64,000 nt of DNA from Periglandula ipomoeae IasaF13. Lineage: Eukaryota > Ascomycota > Sordariomycetes > Hypocreales > Clavicipitaceae. A model generated the notes under the pieces. It ran no database searches, had not been told where the DNA came from, and saw only the letters and a program-made list of their open reading frames with translations. The position numbers and the translations under genes are program-made. The first letter of the stretch is position 1; each line of letters starts with the position of its first letter. Of the stretch, positions 12,712 through 23,734 are shown in pieces. The stretch is from positions 1 through 64,000 of the forward strand of contig AFRD01000149.1 in the NCBI GenBank assembly GCA_000222875.2, in the 5' to 3' direction.

Positions 12712-13276
12712 ATGCGGTGGTCCTTCCCTTCCAATTCAAAATGCATTTATTCGGTCAACAGCTTTCATTTGAACAGCTGAGGGATCTCAGGATGGACCAC
12801 ATTATAAAATTTGTTCAAAAAGATACATGTCTGGGATTGGTGTAGATTGGCGCGTGCGTTGAGGAGTAGACGAGTTAAGAAGTTGAGTGACCTTTGAAGG
12901 TCAGAAGGGGCAGCGGCTTCAACACACGTGAAGAAAGAGGGTTTGGTAGTCGAAGGGGTGAAAATCCTACAGTCTTCGTCGCTGTGCTGTGTGCTATGGT
13001 CGTGCTTTTTTTTTACTCCGGTGCTTTGAAAGAGCCTCTATCAATACAACGGTAAATAGGTATAAATAAAAAAGCCCCCGTGAAAAGGAACGAATAGAAT
13101 TTGGAACATGGTTCGTTTCAAAGCGTTGATGAAGCTTTATAATACAATGACGGTGTTGTTCAAAAAATCAAATGGTATCAATGTGCGTGCCTTGCCATCC
13201 CCAACGCCAATAATAAAAACCAACCACACCCATTGCCCAAACCATACATCATCAATGACCTCAGGTTTCCAAAAAA
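12712..13276. other. Convergent 3' flanks of Sec14 and Mis14 genes
   Basis: AT-rich 3' sequence with T- and A-runs. No credible gene on either strand. Confidence 0.5.
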
Positions 13277-13804
13277 TCACCTTGCCTCACCAACATACTC
13301 TCCCGCGACTCTCGCCCTTTCCATCCTCGCCACCACAGCCGGCATATCGCTCTTCAATCTCCCTAGCGCCTCCACCGCGCCCCGGAACCCCTTCTCCACG
13401 CCGTCTTGCCTCGCCAACCTTTCCACCATCAGATCGGCCTGTCCCTCCGCACTCTTCACGACACTCTCCTTCACCTTCTCGAGAATCTCCTCATCCTTCT
13501 TCATCGCGTCTTCTATCCTCGCGGCATGTCCCACCGCTGCTTGCGCCGGCACGCTGCGCTTCAGGGCGGCGACTTCCTCTAGCAATTTCTCCTCCTGCGT
13601 GATGAGTTCCGCTACGCGCTGCCTCTTGCGCGAGTCGAATGGCTCGTAGGCCTGCGGTGTGTGCGTCCGAAAGGTCTTGTATTGGGATTTTGTGAACGGG
13701 AGGCCGTTGATGGAGAGGTTGTCTGATGAGAGGAGGAATGTTTTGTCTATGTACTGTTTCTGCCGTCAGTTATTGTTCCACCATTTTCGAGGATGTAGCC
13801 TTAA

Positions 13805-13836
<32 letters not shown>

Positions 13837-14074
13837 TATTTATTTAATTCGAGTTCATACGTAAGGAAATGAATGTCGGAAAGCGTACTTCATTTACGAG
13901 AAGGGCTATTTCTTCACGCAGTTTATCTTCTCTTTGCCCGTCAATCTTGGGGAGCGCCTCGTCGAGGTGTGCTGTTGCGGCTTTGCGCACGTTGGCGATC
14001 AGGTAGGCTAGGTCCTCGGGGGATTGGAGCTCGATGCGGCGATGGGACTGGGATGCTTGCGAGTCGGGATCCAT
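13277..14074 (-). CDS. Kinetochore protein Mis14/Nsl1 (MIND/Mis12 complex)
   Basis: Exons 14074-13889 and 13753-13277 (minus) give 220 residues. The N-terminal segment LQSPEDLAYLIANVRKAA is the part of the Mis14 family I recognise; the rest is mainly charged helix with coiled-coil character, ending VAGEYVGEAR. In yeasts Nsl1/Mis14 is one of four subunits of the Mis12/MIND complex linking centromeric chromatin to the Ndc80 complex. The 135-nt intron (GTACGC..CAG) keeps the frame and contains a long homopolymer. The family assignment rests on length, helix pattern and the N-terminal motif, so it is likely but not certain. Confidence 0.75.
13807..13830. repeat. Long poly-T tract inside the Mis14 intron
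   Basis: About 25 consecutive T on the plus strand (poly-A in the transcript) inside the single intron of the Mis14 gene. Its exact length in the assembly is unreliable by nature. Confidence 0.8.
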
Positions 14075-15940
14075 TGTTGCGAGAGGGCGCGTGGGGTTTG
14101 GACGGTTTGTCGGATGCGGTTGTTGTCGACGCGAGGTTCGTTGTGGTGGTTGTGGTTTTTGTTTACTTTGGGGCGGGATGGGCTGGATGTGGGGCGATGA
14201 CTTGCATGTGGGAGGGGAGGTCAGTCAGACTGAAGTATTGGTAGAAGCAGACTAGAATGAATGAAAAGGTATACTAATGAAATGGAAGGAAAAAGGCGGG
14301 AAACATATTTGAACATAACTTGGGTTTTAGGGGAAAACTAAGGTAGATGGAAGAGAGACTCTTTTTGTTGCAATTGTACCTTGATGGGTCATGCCTATAG
14401 TTCATACTGTTTCTTGCACCATGTCCATGTCGCCCGACCCAATCGCCGCCAGCCTATTATAACAGTTAAATCTGTGCTTTTTTCCATACGAAAAGCGACT
14501 AGCGAATTCCCGTGAATCATTCAGCACGCCACACCACAACTCCCTTAGCTTGCGAAATCACACTTTTCGAAGACGGGAAGGTATAAAGCACAGAAGCAGA
14601 TGGGAGGGAAGCAGACACATCAGGGTTCTCAACCTCATTTATACTTGAGACACTTCATCGCGTATCGTGAATTGAATTCCTACAGCCTATATGAAAGTCG
14701 ATATAACTTGTCTTACATGTCTAGTAGGCAAGCACAATATAGTGATTGTTGGTAGTAGGTGGCCATCTACGGAGTAGAGCTCTCCCAAACTCGAAGCTCC
14801 ATGCATCACCCACTGACCATGACTGTGGACCCCTGTCCATTGCCCGCCGGCGGCTGCACCCTGGACTGCGGGGTCTGTCATCGACGGCGCCGCCCCGACA
14901 CGGTGGACGCAGGTGGGGTCAATCAGAGCAACTCGAATAGCACCCAGCCTGCTCCTGCGCAGTAGTTTCACCACTGCTGTCAGATTTAGAACCGTGAGCC
15001 CTTGTTTCATATCATTTCATTAAGTTGCTTGAAACTTAATCCATTGGAGACTAAATATAAGAAACCAGTTTCCTGTAGTGTACAGGGCACAGTTCGATCC
15101 TAACCACCGAGAATAATACCTCGACGATCTGGCCAGCCATGGCGTCATACGACTTCAACCTATCGCCATCTGCACTCGATGTTTTTTGTCGATATCCGAA
15201 AGCTGAGGCCGCCTGTTGCTGTTACGATACTTGGGAAATACTTTGTCCTTTAATCAAAATTCTCACAGGAAGGTCACAGTTCCTGAATAGAAGTCTGTAA
15301 ATTCATCTCGTCTCAAACGCCTAGAAACACCAGTGTGCTCTAGAGTCCAGTCTCCTGCTGGAACGAACACACATGTAGTCTACCTATACGAACTCCGAGG
15401 ATCGAATGAAGGGCATAACAGAACAAAGCAGTGAGACCAAACAATAAACTCCGAGAGCTCCTTTGCACCGTAGAGTCTCAGTGGTAAAACCATAGTCGCC
15501 TTACCCTTCCAAGGGCTAACTCTTCGCTGCCGCCAAATTTGCCCGTCTTTCATCGTGAACCGCATGTAGTCTGAGAGTGCGCCTTCAGTCTTTCTCGCAC
15601 CTCAAGCAGGAGCGGCACCTGTTAAAGCAGGCGTCAAGTTGGCCTGCTCCGAATAAATCAACTTCCAGATCCAGATTCGCGGCCGCTCTGGGCCCGAACC
15701 GACGTACAAGAATGAAACTCTGCCCCGCGGCTGAAAATTACAAGTTGAAAAGAAAACTGAAGACCGAGCTGAGAGTAGGATGCTGAGCAAAGTAAAATTG
15801 TAGAAGCACGCCAAGAGAACAAAAAATCGCCTCGCCCAAGTCAGCAGCCAGCTGAGAAAGTTGAATCGAAACTGATGTGGTGTCATGTGTTGAACGGCAG
15901 AGGTCCCGGACCCCAACTTCGACAATAGCATGAGCTCGAA
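14075..15940. other. Gene-free stretch
   Basis: Only short frames are present. The first 150 bases, upstream of Mis14, are GT-rich on the plus strand and probably its promoter. I recognise no coding or RNA gene. Confidence 0.45.
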
Positions 15941-16631
15941 TTATTGAGGAAGCATCTCTCGGGATTCCTCGTCGCTGAGGACAATTTCGTGGACCGGCTC
16001 ACGCGTATTCTCGAGAGGAACATAGTCGCAGTCAACGTACGAGGGTAGGAAGATTTCTAGAGTGTACCTTGTTAGCTACCACATGCGTAGAAGTGGAGAG
16101 CAACTAGAGCTCACCTGGATTCCAGACAAAACCCTGGCTAGACGACAGGTAAGAAATCTAGCAATATTGTTAGCTTATGGGGCTCAAACGCATAGAGGAC
16201 ATGATCCTGACTCACCAGACGAGGTGGTCCATCAGGGTCTCCAATGTTGATGACGGTGCTTTCTTGCTTTGACAGAGCCGTACCTATCGTTGCTGTCAGT
16301 TTCGTCTGTTGCGAATGATAGTCGACTTGGGATTCTGGTTATGATGTAGTCTGAAGCGTCCACAGTTGCTCTCGGAAAGTCTGGGAGAACAGAGTTGTGT
16401 CGGCACTCAAGAAAATGCACAACTTGGTGAAAGCCAACTGGATAAGGACTTACTCAACAGACTTGGTCGCCGTGTATGTAGCATTCTGGTATTTGGGCTG
16501 GATGAGGGAGACGAGTTTGAAGGCGAGCTAGAGTAAGAGCTCATAGACGAGCTGTCCAGAGCCTTGGAAGAGTGGAATGAAGCAGGTGAAGCCGAAGCTC
16601 GGCCCGCTGGAATAGTGATAGATGACGACAT
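15941..16631 (-). CDS. Conserved small fungal protein of unknown function
   Basis: Four exons on the minus strand, 16631-16454, 16292-16216, 16133-16115 and 16056-15941, give 129 residues. Every join has GT-AG ends (GTAAGT, GTGAGT, GTGAGC; acceptors CAG, CAG, TAG) and keeps one frame. The first 55 residues are Ser/Pro-rich and disordered. The rest is a compact motif-like region including RPSLL, TVINIGDPDGPPRLGF, VWNPEIFLPSYVD and EPVHEIVLSDEE, ending MLPQ. The region looks conserved in filamentous ascomycetes from memory, but I know no function. The exon of 19 nt is very short and easily missed by gene finders. ATG at 16631 is the only one on this strand for over 600 bases upstream. Confidence 0.78.
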
Positions 16632-19278
16632 AGCGATAGCTAGCACAGCGAGTGCAGACGATACGAACGCAAGCCAGCAGACAGGTGCAAATGGTGCGTT
16701 GAGTTTCAAGAATTCACAAAGAACAAAATGCGATGGCGAGGAGCAGTCGAAAGCGGAGATAACACGACAGATAGAGACTCAGAGGGGGAGTGAAGATAGT
16801 GTGGAGAGAAGGCGGCTAACGGCAGACGAGACGATGAGCGTGGAGTGTTGTCTGGTAGTGGCCTTGTCACTGTGCGAGTGGTGTCGAGGTACGGTCAAGA
16901 AAGGCCAAGCGTGGCCCAGTTGAATGGATGGGGTGGTTGGAGTGTTGGATGCCGGAACGGGATGATGCCAGCGATTGCCGCCGTGTAGTTCCTCCAACGC
17001 AAGCTGGGCTCTGGCTGTGACGGAGCGTTGAGCGAACGAGACGCCGACTACGGAAAGCTAAATAGAGTTCGGAGCCGTGGAGGAGGGGAACAAAGGCGGA
17101 GACGAGACAAGAATGACGCCTGCGGCCGACGACGTGATGGAGTGGTTATTGCGAAGTCACAGTGATATTGAAGGAAGGTTGGAAGGGAAGAAAATATATT
17201 GCTGGGAGAAGAAAAGAAGAATCAAAAGGCGAGGAAAGAGCGGAGAGACATGTCATAAGGAAACAAGGTGCAATCGCGGGTGTCATTGGGCCAGGCAGAG
17301 AGACGGGGACTCTCAGGCAGAGGTTGAGCTAAAGGCCCATGGCGGCAGCGGGAAACTCTTGGACTGCATGTAAGGTACCAGCTCCATGCTGCGTCGTAGA
17401 GCTGAATTTGGTGTACTCACCTCGAGCCCCATTCAACTCTGTTCATTCACCAAACTATCACCTGTACCTTGATGCACTCGCCCTGTTCATGGGCGAAGCG
17501 GACTCTCACCCAGATGCCTCGCAAGTGGGCGGAGGGACCCTTGAGACCCAAGCACCCAAGGCATGGATATGTATGTGTTGGCGCCGCCCATCGTGGTGCG
17601 AAACGGAAATGGACAAATACGTGGGGATTACGGAGTTCCATGCCGTGGGATGATTCATGGCTGCCATCGTGAGCAAATAGAGACAGCTCCTCGCCTCCTA
17701 GACCACGCTGCAGTGCTGCATCTTTCCTTCTCGCGAAAGCCTCCGGTCCAGCAATAATAACTGTTTTACTATGTACGTACATCCGTTCAAGGTCGACGAA
17801 CCCAAGACTACAATTGCCCGAGGCTTGTAACATGGCCTCCACAATCGTTCAACGACAGCCCAAAACGCAATTGCAGCAGCAGCGTCTGATACTAAATTCT
17901 ACAATCACTCGTACTTTCAATCCTGGTGCTAGAAACAGGCTCGTGACAATCTCGGCAGCGTTCAACTGGTTCTCTCTAGCGGAATGCTTCTGGCTGGACA
18001 AGGATGTTAGGATCCAGCTCCACCGGCCTGGTGACTCTTGAGACCTGTGGAGACCATCGTGTTTGAGACAGCGTGTGAATATTACAAGCAGCATCTTTAG
18101 AGAAGACTCAGTGCTGCGTTTCTAAAGTTTAAGCAAAACTTATGCCCGTCTTGCTCCGTGCATGTCTCCGTGCATGTCTCCGTGCAATGCCCAATGCAAA
18201 GAGATAGCTCACCACTGCTCTACACCAAGGTGTGAACCATTGGCATCTCATCATCGTTCGACGGTGAAGTAGGCTGGCAACTGGGTCGTTGCATTAGGCT
18301 GTCTAGCCCGTCCAGGCGGCATTAGGGGCGGAGCTAATCGACCTGGACCGCAGTGACCAAGACCCGCCTCCAGACCCGCTGAGCCGCAATGGCTCCCAGG
18401 TGATAGCCTGTAACTGATATTACGTGAAAGATGCCTGAGAATCTGAAGAGAATGATACGTGAAGAGATCTATGCATGGAACCCATTTTCTGGCTGTCGAT
18501 AGTACCGAGCCATCTCGAGCATATGCATGAAGCGCATCGCAATAGAACAAGAATATCCCATTGCCCCAGGAAATCACGAGATTGACCAGCTAAGAGTATA
18601 AGGGGGGTGTTTGTGACGACGTGGTATGGCAGATGCAGCACCATCCCCCAGTACCGCGCTGTTCTCGTCCAGTGAAACCTTTTGCACTTTCGACTAAGCT
18701 AATCCATGCACAATATTGGAGAACAGGACCTGTCTTCTTCCGGCCGGCTTGCAGTTGGTGCTGTCGTTAACCTGGGACGGATGTTGACATAATCGCATGA
18801 CTTGTCGACTGGTTCGCGAAATGGCTTGAGCGTCGGTATAGTGAGGGCGAAACTCGAATCGCGGGTGCTTTTAATGACTGAACTGCACGTAAAGCGCAAG
18901 GAGCTTCGGATATTGCAGCATTGTGATATGGAGGCACGCGTACCTAATCACGTGGGTACACGTCTTACCCTTGGCTTTTCATAAGAAGCATGACTAAGCC
19001 GCCAGCCCAGTTGCAACCCAGGCACCGCAAGGCTACGTGCACCATTGACGCCTGCACCTTCGAAGAGCTTCCGCGAAGCAGCATTGGCAAACCTCACGAC
19101 GAGTTCCTTACCACTAACCACCACCCTCAATCATCGCAACTTATCGCTGGCACCCAAATATCAGACCCACCGCACAACCTGCTAAGATCCGCATCGTAAA
19201 TACTCACCGACTTCTGAACCTCGATCCCCGTCGACCCAAGGCCATCTTTCGCGCAGATAGCTGCGCTGCTACATCACC
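16632..19278. other. Gene-free stretch
   Basis: 16632-17300 is purine-rich on the plus strand (CT-rich in the sense of the small gene to its left) and looks like that gene's promoter and leader. The rest has only short frames plus a small tandem repeat at 18154-18186. The last 250 bases precede Rpt3. No RNA gene recognised. Confidence 0.45.
18154..18186. repeat. 12-bp tandem repeat (TCCGTGCATGTC)
   Basis: The unit is repeated about 2.6 times in noncoding sequence. Probably a minor slippage product. Confidence 0.75.
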
Positions 19279-20821
19279 ATGGGCGATATTGCCGTCGAGA
19301 GCCAGGCCAACAATGTGCCTCCCCATAAGAAGGCCGCTCCTTCAACTATCCCTACGATTGATTCTTTCGAAGGTTTACCGACCGAGGGTGGTGATGACTA
19401 CGCTACGCTGAAGAAGTTGCAGCGACAATTAGAGTGAGCCCTCCCCCAAAAAGCTCCTTACCAAAGGCCTCTCGCGCGTTTACGATGTCTGCATACTGGT
19501 CGGAAAAGCAGCTTCTGGTCACGAAGAACTTGTTCTGACGCGGATTCACAGGTACATTCAGTTGCAAGAAGAGTATATCAAGGATGAGCAGAGGTACGTA
19601 GCCTTGATTCGCCACTTCGTGATCAATCACGAAGATTGCTTGCAACTTGGCTGGGACGAACCTAATTTTATTTCCAATAGGAGCTTAAAACGTGAGCTGG
19701 TCCGAGCCCAAGAGGAAATCAAGCGCATCCAGAGTGTGCCTTTGGTTATCGGCCAATTTATGGAGGCTATCGATCAGAAGTAAGCCGATACAAGACTGCG
19801 ACGTATCCACGTCGAGAATATTTACTGACCAGCTCTTCTTTTCAATTGCAGCACTGGAATTGTTCAGTCAAGTACTGGATCCAACTATGTCGTTCGAATC
19901 CTGTCGACCCTCGATCGGGAGTTGCTCAAGCCCTCATCATCCGTCGCTCTCCATCGACACTCGAATGCCCTGGTAGACATCTTGCCGCCAGAGGCTGATT
20001 CATCGATCGCTATGCTCGGCGCAGATGAGAAGCCCGACGTGACATATGCCGATGTTGGTGGCTTGGACATGCAGAAGCAGGAAATCAGAGAAGCCGTCGA
20101 GCTACCCTTGACACACTTTGATCTCTACAAGCAGATTGGTATCGACCCTCCTCGCGGTGTGCTGTTGTATGGCCCCCCTGGAACGGGCAAGACCATGCTA
20201 GTCAAGGCTGTTGCCAACTCCACCACCGCCAGCTTCATCCGAGTCGTTGGCTCCGAATTCGTTCAGAAGTACCTGGGTGAGGGTCCCAGAATGGTTCGTG
20301 ATGTCTTTCGCATGGCTCGCGAGAACTCACCCGCCATTATTTTCATTGACGAAATCGACGCCATTGCCACCAAGCGTTTCGACGCCCAAACCGGTGCCGA
20401 TCGTGAGGTTCAGCGTATTCTTCTCGAATTGCTCAACCAGATGGACGGTTTCGACCAGACTTCCAATGTCAAGGTAATCATGGCCACCAACCGCGCCGAC
20501 ACCTTGGATCCCGCTCTTCTCCGTCCCGGTCGATTGGATCGAAAGATTGAATTTCCCTCGCTGCGTGATCGTCGGGAGCGTCGTCTTATCTTCACCACCA
20601 TTGCTAGCAAGATGTCCCTCGCCCCCGAAGTTGATCTGGACAGCTTGATTGTTCGAAACGACCCCCTCTCCGGTGCCATTATTGCCGCCATCATGCAGGA
20701 GGCTGGTCTTCGCGCCGTCCGCAAGAATCGATACAATATTATCCAAAGCGACCTGGAAGACGCCTACTCCAGCCAAGTAAAGGGCACCAGCGACGATAAC
20801 AAATTCGACTTTTACAAGTAA
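19279..20821 (+). CDS. RPT3: 26S proteasome regulatory ATPase subunit Rpt3 (6B)
   Basis: AAA ATPase of the 19S base ring that unfolds substrates and opens the 20S gate. Exons 19279-19433, 19552-19593, 19681-19779 and 19852-20821 give 421 residues, the normal length. Order of parts: N-terminal coiled coil (about 40-85), OB fold, and AAA domain with Walker A GPPGTGKT at 206-213, Walker B IIFIDEID and arginine-finger segment RPGRLDRKIEF. The C-terminus FDFYK ends in the hydrophobic-Tyr-X tail of Rpt3, which docks in 20S alpha pockets. All four exon joins are phase-consistent; exon 2 is only 42 nt. I see no obvious yeast-type PACE element upstream. Confidence 0.96.
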
Positions 20822-22264
20822 AGACTGCACAAGAATACAAGGAACAGGAGGTGTGATGCGTTCAATAGGTGTCATGGCTTCAATCTGGCATGTTCAGCGG
20901 GAATGATAAAAGTTTTCATGCGCACTGTTGAACTTGGATGAGGATGGTTTAATGGAACCACAGTGAGTGCTGTAGAGCCATTAGAATTTGCCGAGCGGGA
21001 GGTAGTATCTGAGCCTTTCAGCGTTGTACTGTACTCTCTAGCATTAATGTACTACTAGTACTTCTATGTGTCCTGTTCGAGCCTCGATGCACGTACATGT
21101 GCCATTACGTCCGTGAGCTCTGCATCAAATTTAACAAGGGCCATGAGCAATGTATATTCAGTTGCCATGGGTTGATCGATAGATGGAAGTCCAAAGATCT
21201 GGCTACTTTAGTTGGATATTCAAAAATATATGTAAACAGAGTTAACTTAGAGAGAAAAATTTAAAAACCTCCGGGAGAAAACAAGATGGTGATGCTTTCT
21301 CAGATAAACCATACAAAAGCCTTGATCTGCCGTAAGCTGGCAGTTGATATTGTGCTGTGACGAGCGTAAGAATTCATCCAAGCAAAGGGGTACAATATCT
21401 CACGACGGCAAAGCGTTTACTCCTCCGTCCATTAAATGGGGCTGTTTCAGTCATGACAATGCACGACATTTGGCAAACAACACAAGTAGCAACACGGATA
21501 AATGGTTGAGAAACTACATGACAGTATTTGGCAAAGAAGGTAGCACACGTCTATTTTGATCTGATTCCAGTCGCTAAAATGCACATATGGAACTCTGGCT
21601 TTCAATGAAGTGGTTCCATGCTGAAACTTGAAATGTCCATGTCAGGCAGTTCGATGGGTTGACGACTTTTCAGTAAACCCATTTTGAATCTTTTTATCTT
21701 CCCTAATCTATATGTACGTCCTAGGATCCTCTGTCCTGGACAACGCCCAGCGCCTTGAAAGAATTGAAAACATGACATTGTGATGCGAATCGTCAATAAC
21801 AGATCATCACAACACCTGCCAAGTACTGACGAGATATGTCGTACCGAGTAATAAAAAATACAGCGGCTGTTGATGAGCCGAAAACATGATATCGACAAAT
21901 TTGAGCCAGAAGATTTGGTCACTGGCTGATTCCATACAAACGTCGACGTATTAGATCGTTAGGAAAAAACGTTAACACATGAAAGTGTTCAATTTGGTTT
22001 GCCTGGTTTGCCTGGGCCACATGATGCGATGACCATAAACACCGATGCTATGCAGGTTATAAAGACAAGGGATGACGAGAGGGATGCATATATCCTCTGT
22101 TCGAGAGCTCCCCCCCGATCGTAGCGATGGGATATGAATGGCCCAAACAAATAATCTGCAACGGTAACGAATAGAACCTGTGTGGCTTGGAGGACGATGA
22201 TGCTCCAGGCAATATAACGTATTGGAACAGTGTGGTGAGTAGTCTCACGCATGAGCTCAGGAGT
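20822..22264. other. Convergent 3' flanks of RPT3 and the Lst7 gene
   Basis: Mostly AT-rich. On the minus strand at 22252-21989 there is an open frame of 87 codons with two hydrophobic segments, in the same frame as and 12 bases after the Lst7 stop codon. I do not call it a gene; see the findings. Confidence 0.4.
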
Positions 22265-23734
22265 TCAAGAGTTCAAGGCAACGCCAACTTCAAAGAGCAA
22301 CTGCACAAACTTGCCGTGCAACTCGATGAAAAAATCAGGCTGGCCCACAAGCTCAGCAAGGCCACGGGCCTTTAGGGCTGAGGCTCCGGGGCCGCCGCCC
22401 ATACGTCTGGTAAAAGCGCTCCCCCCAGTCAAGAAACTGCTGCCGGATCGATCAACAGCGACTGGCGGATCAAAAGCTGATGGTTGTGGCTGTGGCTGCC
22501 CTCCTCCATTATACATGACGCTGCCGATCGGTGACGAATTCGTGGTTGTGCGCTCAGCTTCGGCTTCCGCAAGTTGCTGAATCCATGTTGCCAAATTTCC
22601 GAAAGCTTGCGATATCATACTAAACGTTTTCATCGCCAACCTCTCTTTATGGGTACTGAGAGCCAGAAAAGCGTACACTCGCTTGTGACCGCGTGCATGC
22701 AGATCGGGTATACGAAAAATATATGCTGTAGTGTATCCAGCCAACGCATCGCCGAAGAATATCGGCCCACCGGTAGCCGCAGAGCCAGGGCTTTGGGTTG
22801 TTACAAAGGAAGGAGGAGAACTGAGCTGTGGAGAGGAAGTCGGATTCGAGGTTGAGGGGGGCCGTGGGAGAGTCTCAAACGACAAGGCTCTGAGGCAGGA
22901 TGCACGTATCAAAGAGAAAGAATCAGGCAACATTGGCTCGTGAGTGGATGTGTAATTTACATAATGGAAATGATATGGAGATCGTTCGGATGATGTGGGG
23001 GTGCTAGAACACGAAGTATTTCGTGAGCTGCTTGCTGTGTGCGCTTTCCTCCGGGATCGCACTCGATGGGTAGGCTCCCGATCGCCGTCTGTATCGCTTG
23101 ATGTTTGTGAATTAGGTGGAGATGCTTGTCCTGCGGTCCCAAATACACGCTCAACAGGAGCCTTGGTTCGTAGTGTAGGGCCGTGGGCTCCAGTCGCATA
23201 GTCTTCCGTAGCAGAGCCAGCAGTCTGCCTTCGAGGCAGTGTCATCGCGCAATTATCGCATGGGCCTTGCTTTTTGGTAACGGTGTCGTCATACGTCCGC
23301 CTGAAGCTCGAATCTCGGCGTGGCTGCTGAAAGACTGGACGTGGACTTTCTGGCGGCGTTTCGAGGGCGGATGACGAGGCTGCGTTGTTATTGTTGCTGC
23401 CGGCAGAACGGCGCAACGCCGCCCTTTGAGCACCGACATCCAGCTCTGGAGACGGCGCCGAACCGCTTCGGCCGATACTCAAATCTCGCAGCGCATCATT
23501 TAAGGCGACCGAAGACTGGGACTGTGGCGCAGAGGTAGGTCCGTTGGACCGTGTTCGCTTATCGGATTCCAGCTTGCATGATGCTGTGCTAATGGAAGAA
23601 TCAGGTTCCTCAAAACAGACAGAACACGGGGTTCTCAATCCCTCTGTGACCATCAACGGGGTTGGCCCGTGGATGTCACAATAGTGAGCTAGGCATAACT
23701 TTATTTCAGTGGTTAGCTTGGTGCCAATGGCCAT
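22265..23734 (-). CDS. Folliculin/Lst7-family protein
   Basis: Single exon, 489 residues. The N-terminal CLAHYCDIHGPTPLMVTEGL and the later GPIFFGDALAGYTTAYIFRI with HARGHKRVYAFLALS match the folliculin N-terminal (longin-like) domain, including the Cys pair CSVC near residue 37. Between them lies a long Ser/Thr/Pro-rich insert (about 60-250), typical of fungal members. Yeast Lst7 pairs with Lst4 as a GTPase-activating complex for the Rag GTPase Gtr2 on the vacuole, feeding amino-acid signals to TORC1; that role is inferred here. The C-terminal folliculin DENN half is absent, as in yeast Lst7. ATG at 23734 starts directly before the conserved domain. The TGA stop is followed by a further open frame in the same phase. 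Confidence 0.88.
   Translation of the reverse strand: MAIGTKLTTEIKLCLAHYCDIHGPTPLMVTEGLRTPCSVCFEEPDSSISTASCKLESDKRTRSNGPTSAPQSQSSVALNDALRDLSIGRSGSAPSPELDVGAQRAALRRSAGSNNNNAASSSALETPPESPRPVFQQPRRDSSFRRTYDDTVTKKQGPCDNCAMTLPRRQTAGSATEDYATGAHGPTLRTKAPVERVFGTAGQASPPNSQTSSDTDGDREPTHRVRSRRKAHTASSSRNTSCSSTPTSSERSPYHFHYVNYTSTHEPMLPDSFSLIRASCLRALSFETLPRPPSTSNPTSSPQLSSPPSFVTTQSPGSAATGGPIFFGDALAGYTTAYIFRIPDLHARGHKRVYAFLALSTHKERLAMKTFSMISQAFGNLATWIQQLAEAEAERTTTNSSPIGSVMYNGGGQPQPQPSAFDPPVAVDRSGSSFLTGGSAFTRRMGGGPGASALKARGLAELVGQPDFFIELHGKFVQLLFEVGVALNS

Noticed and set aside
16407..16709. 100-codon minus frame with a hydrophobic N-terminus (membrane or secreted protein)
   Set aside because: The frame has no ATG before the one at 16631; the hydrophobic part is the untranslated leader read in frame. 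The spliced 129-residue model explains the region better.
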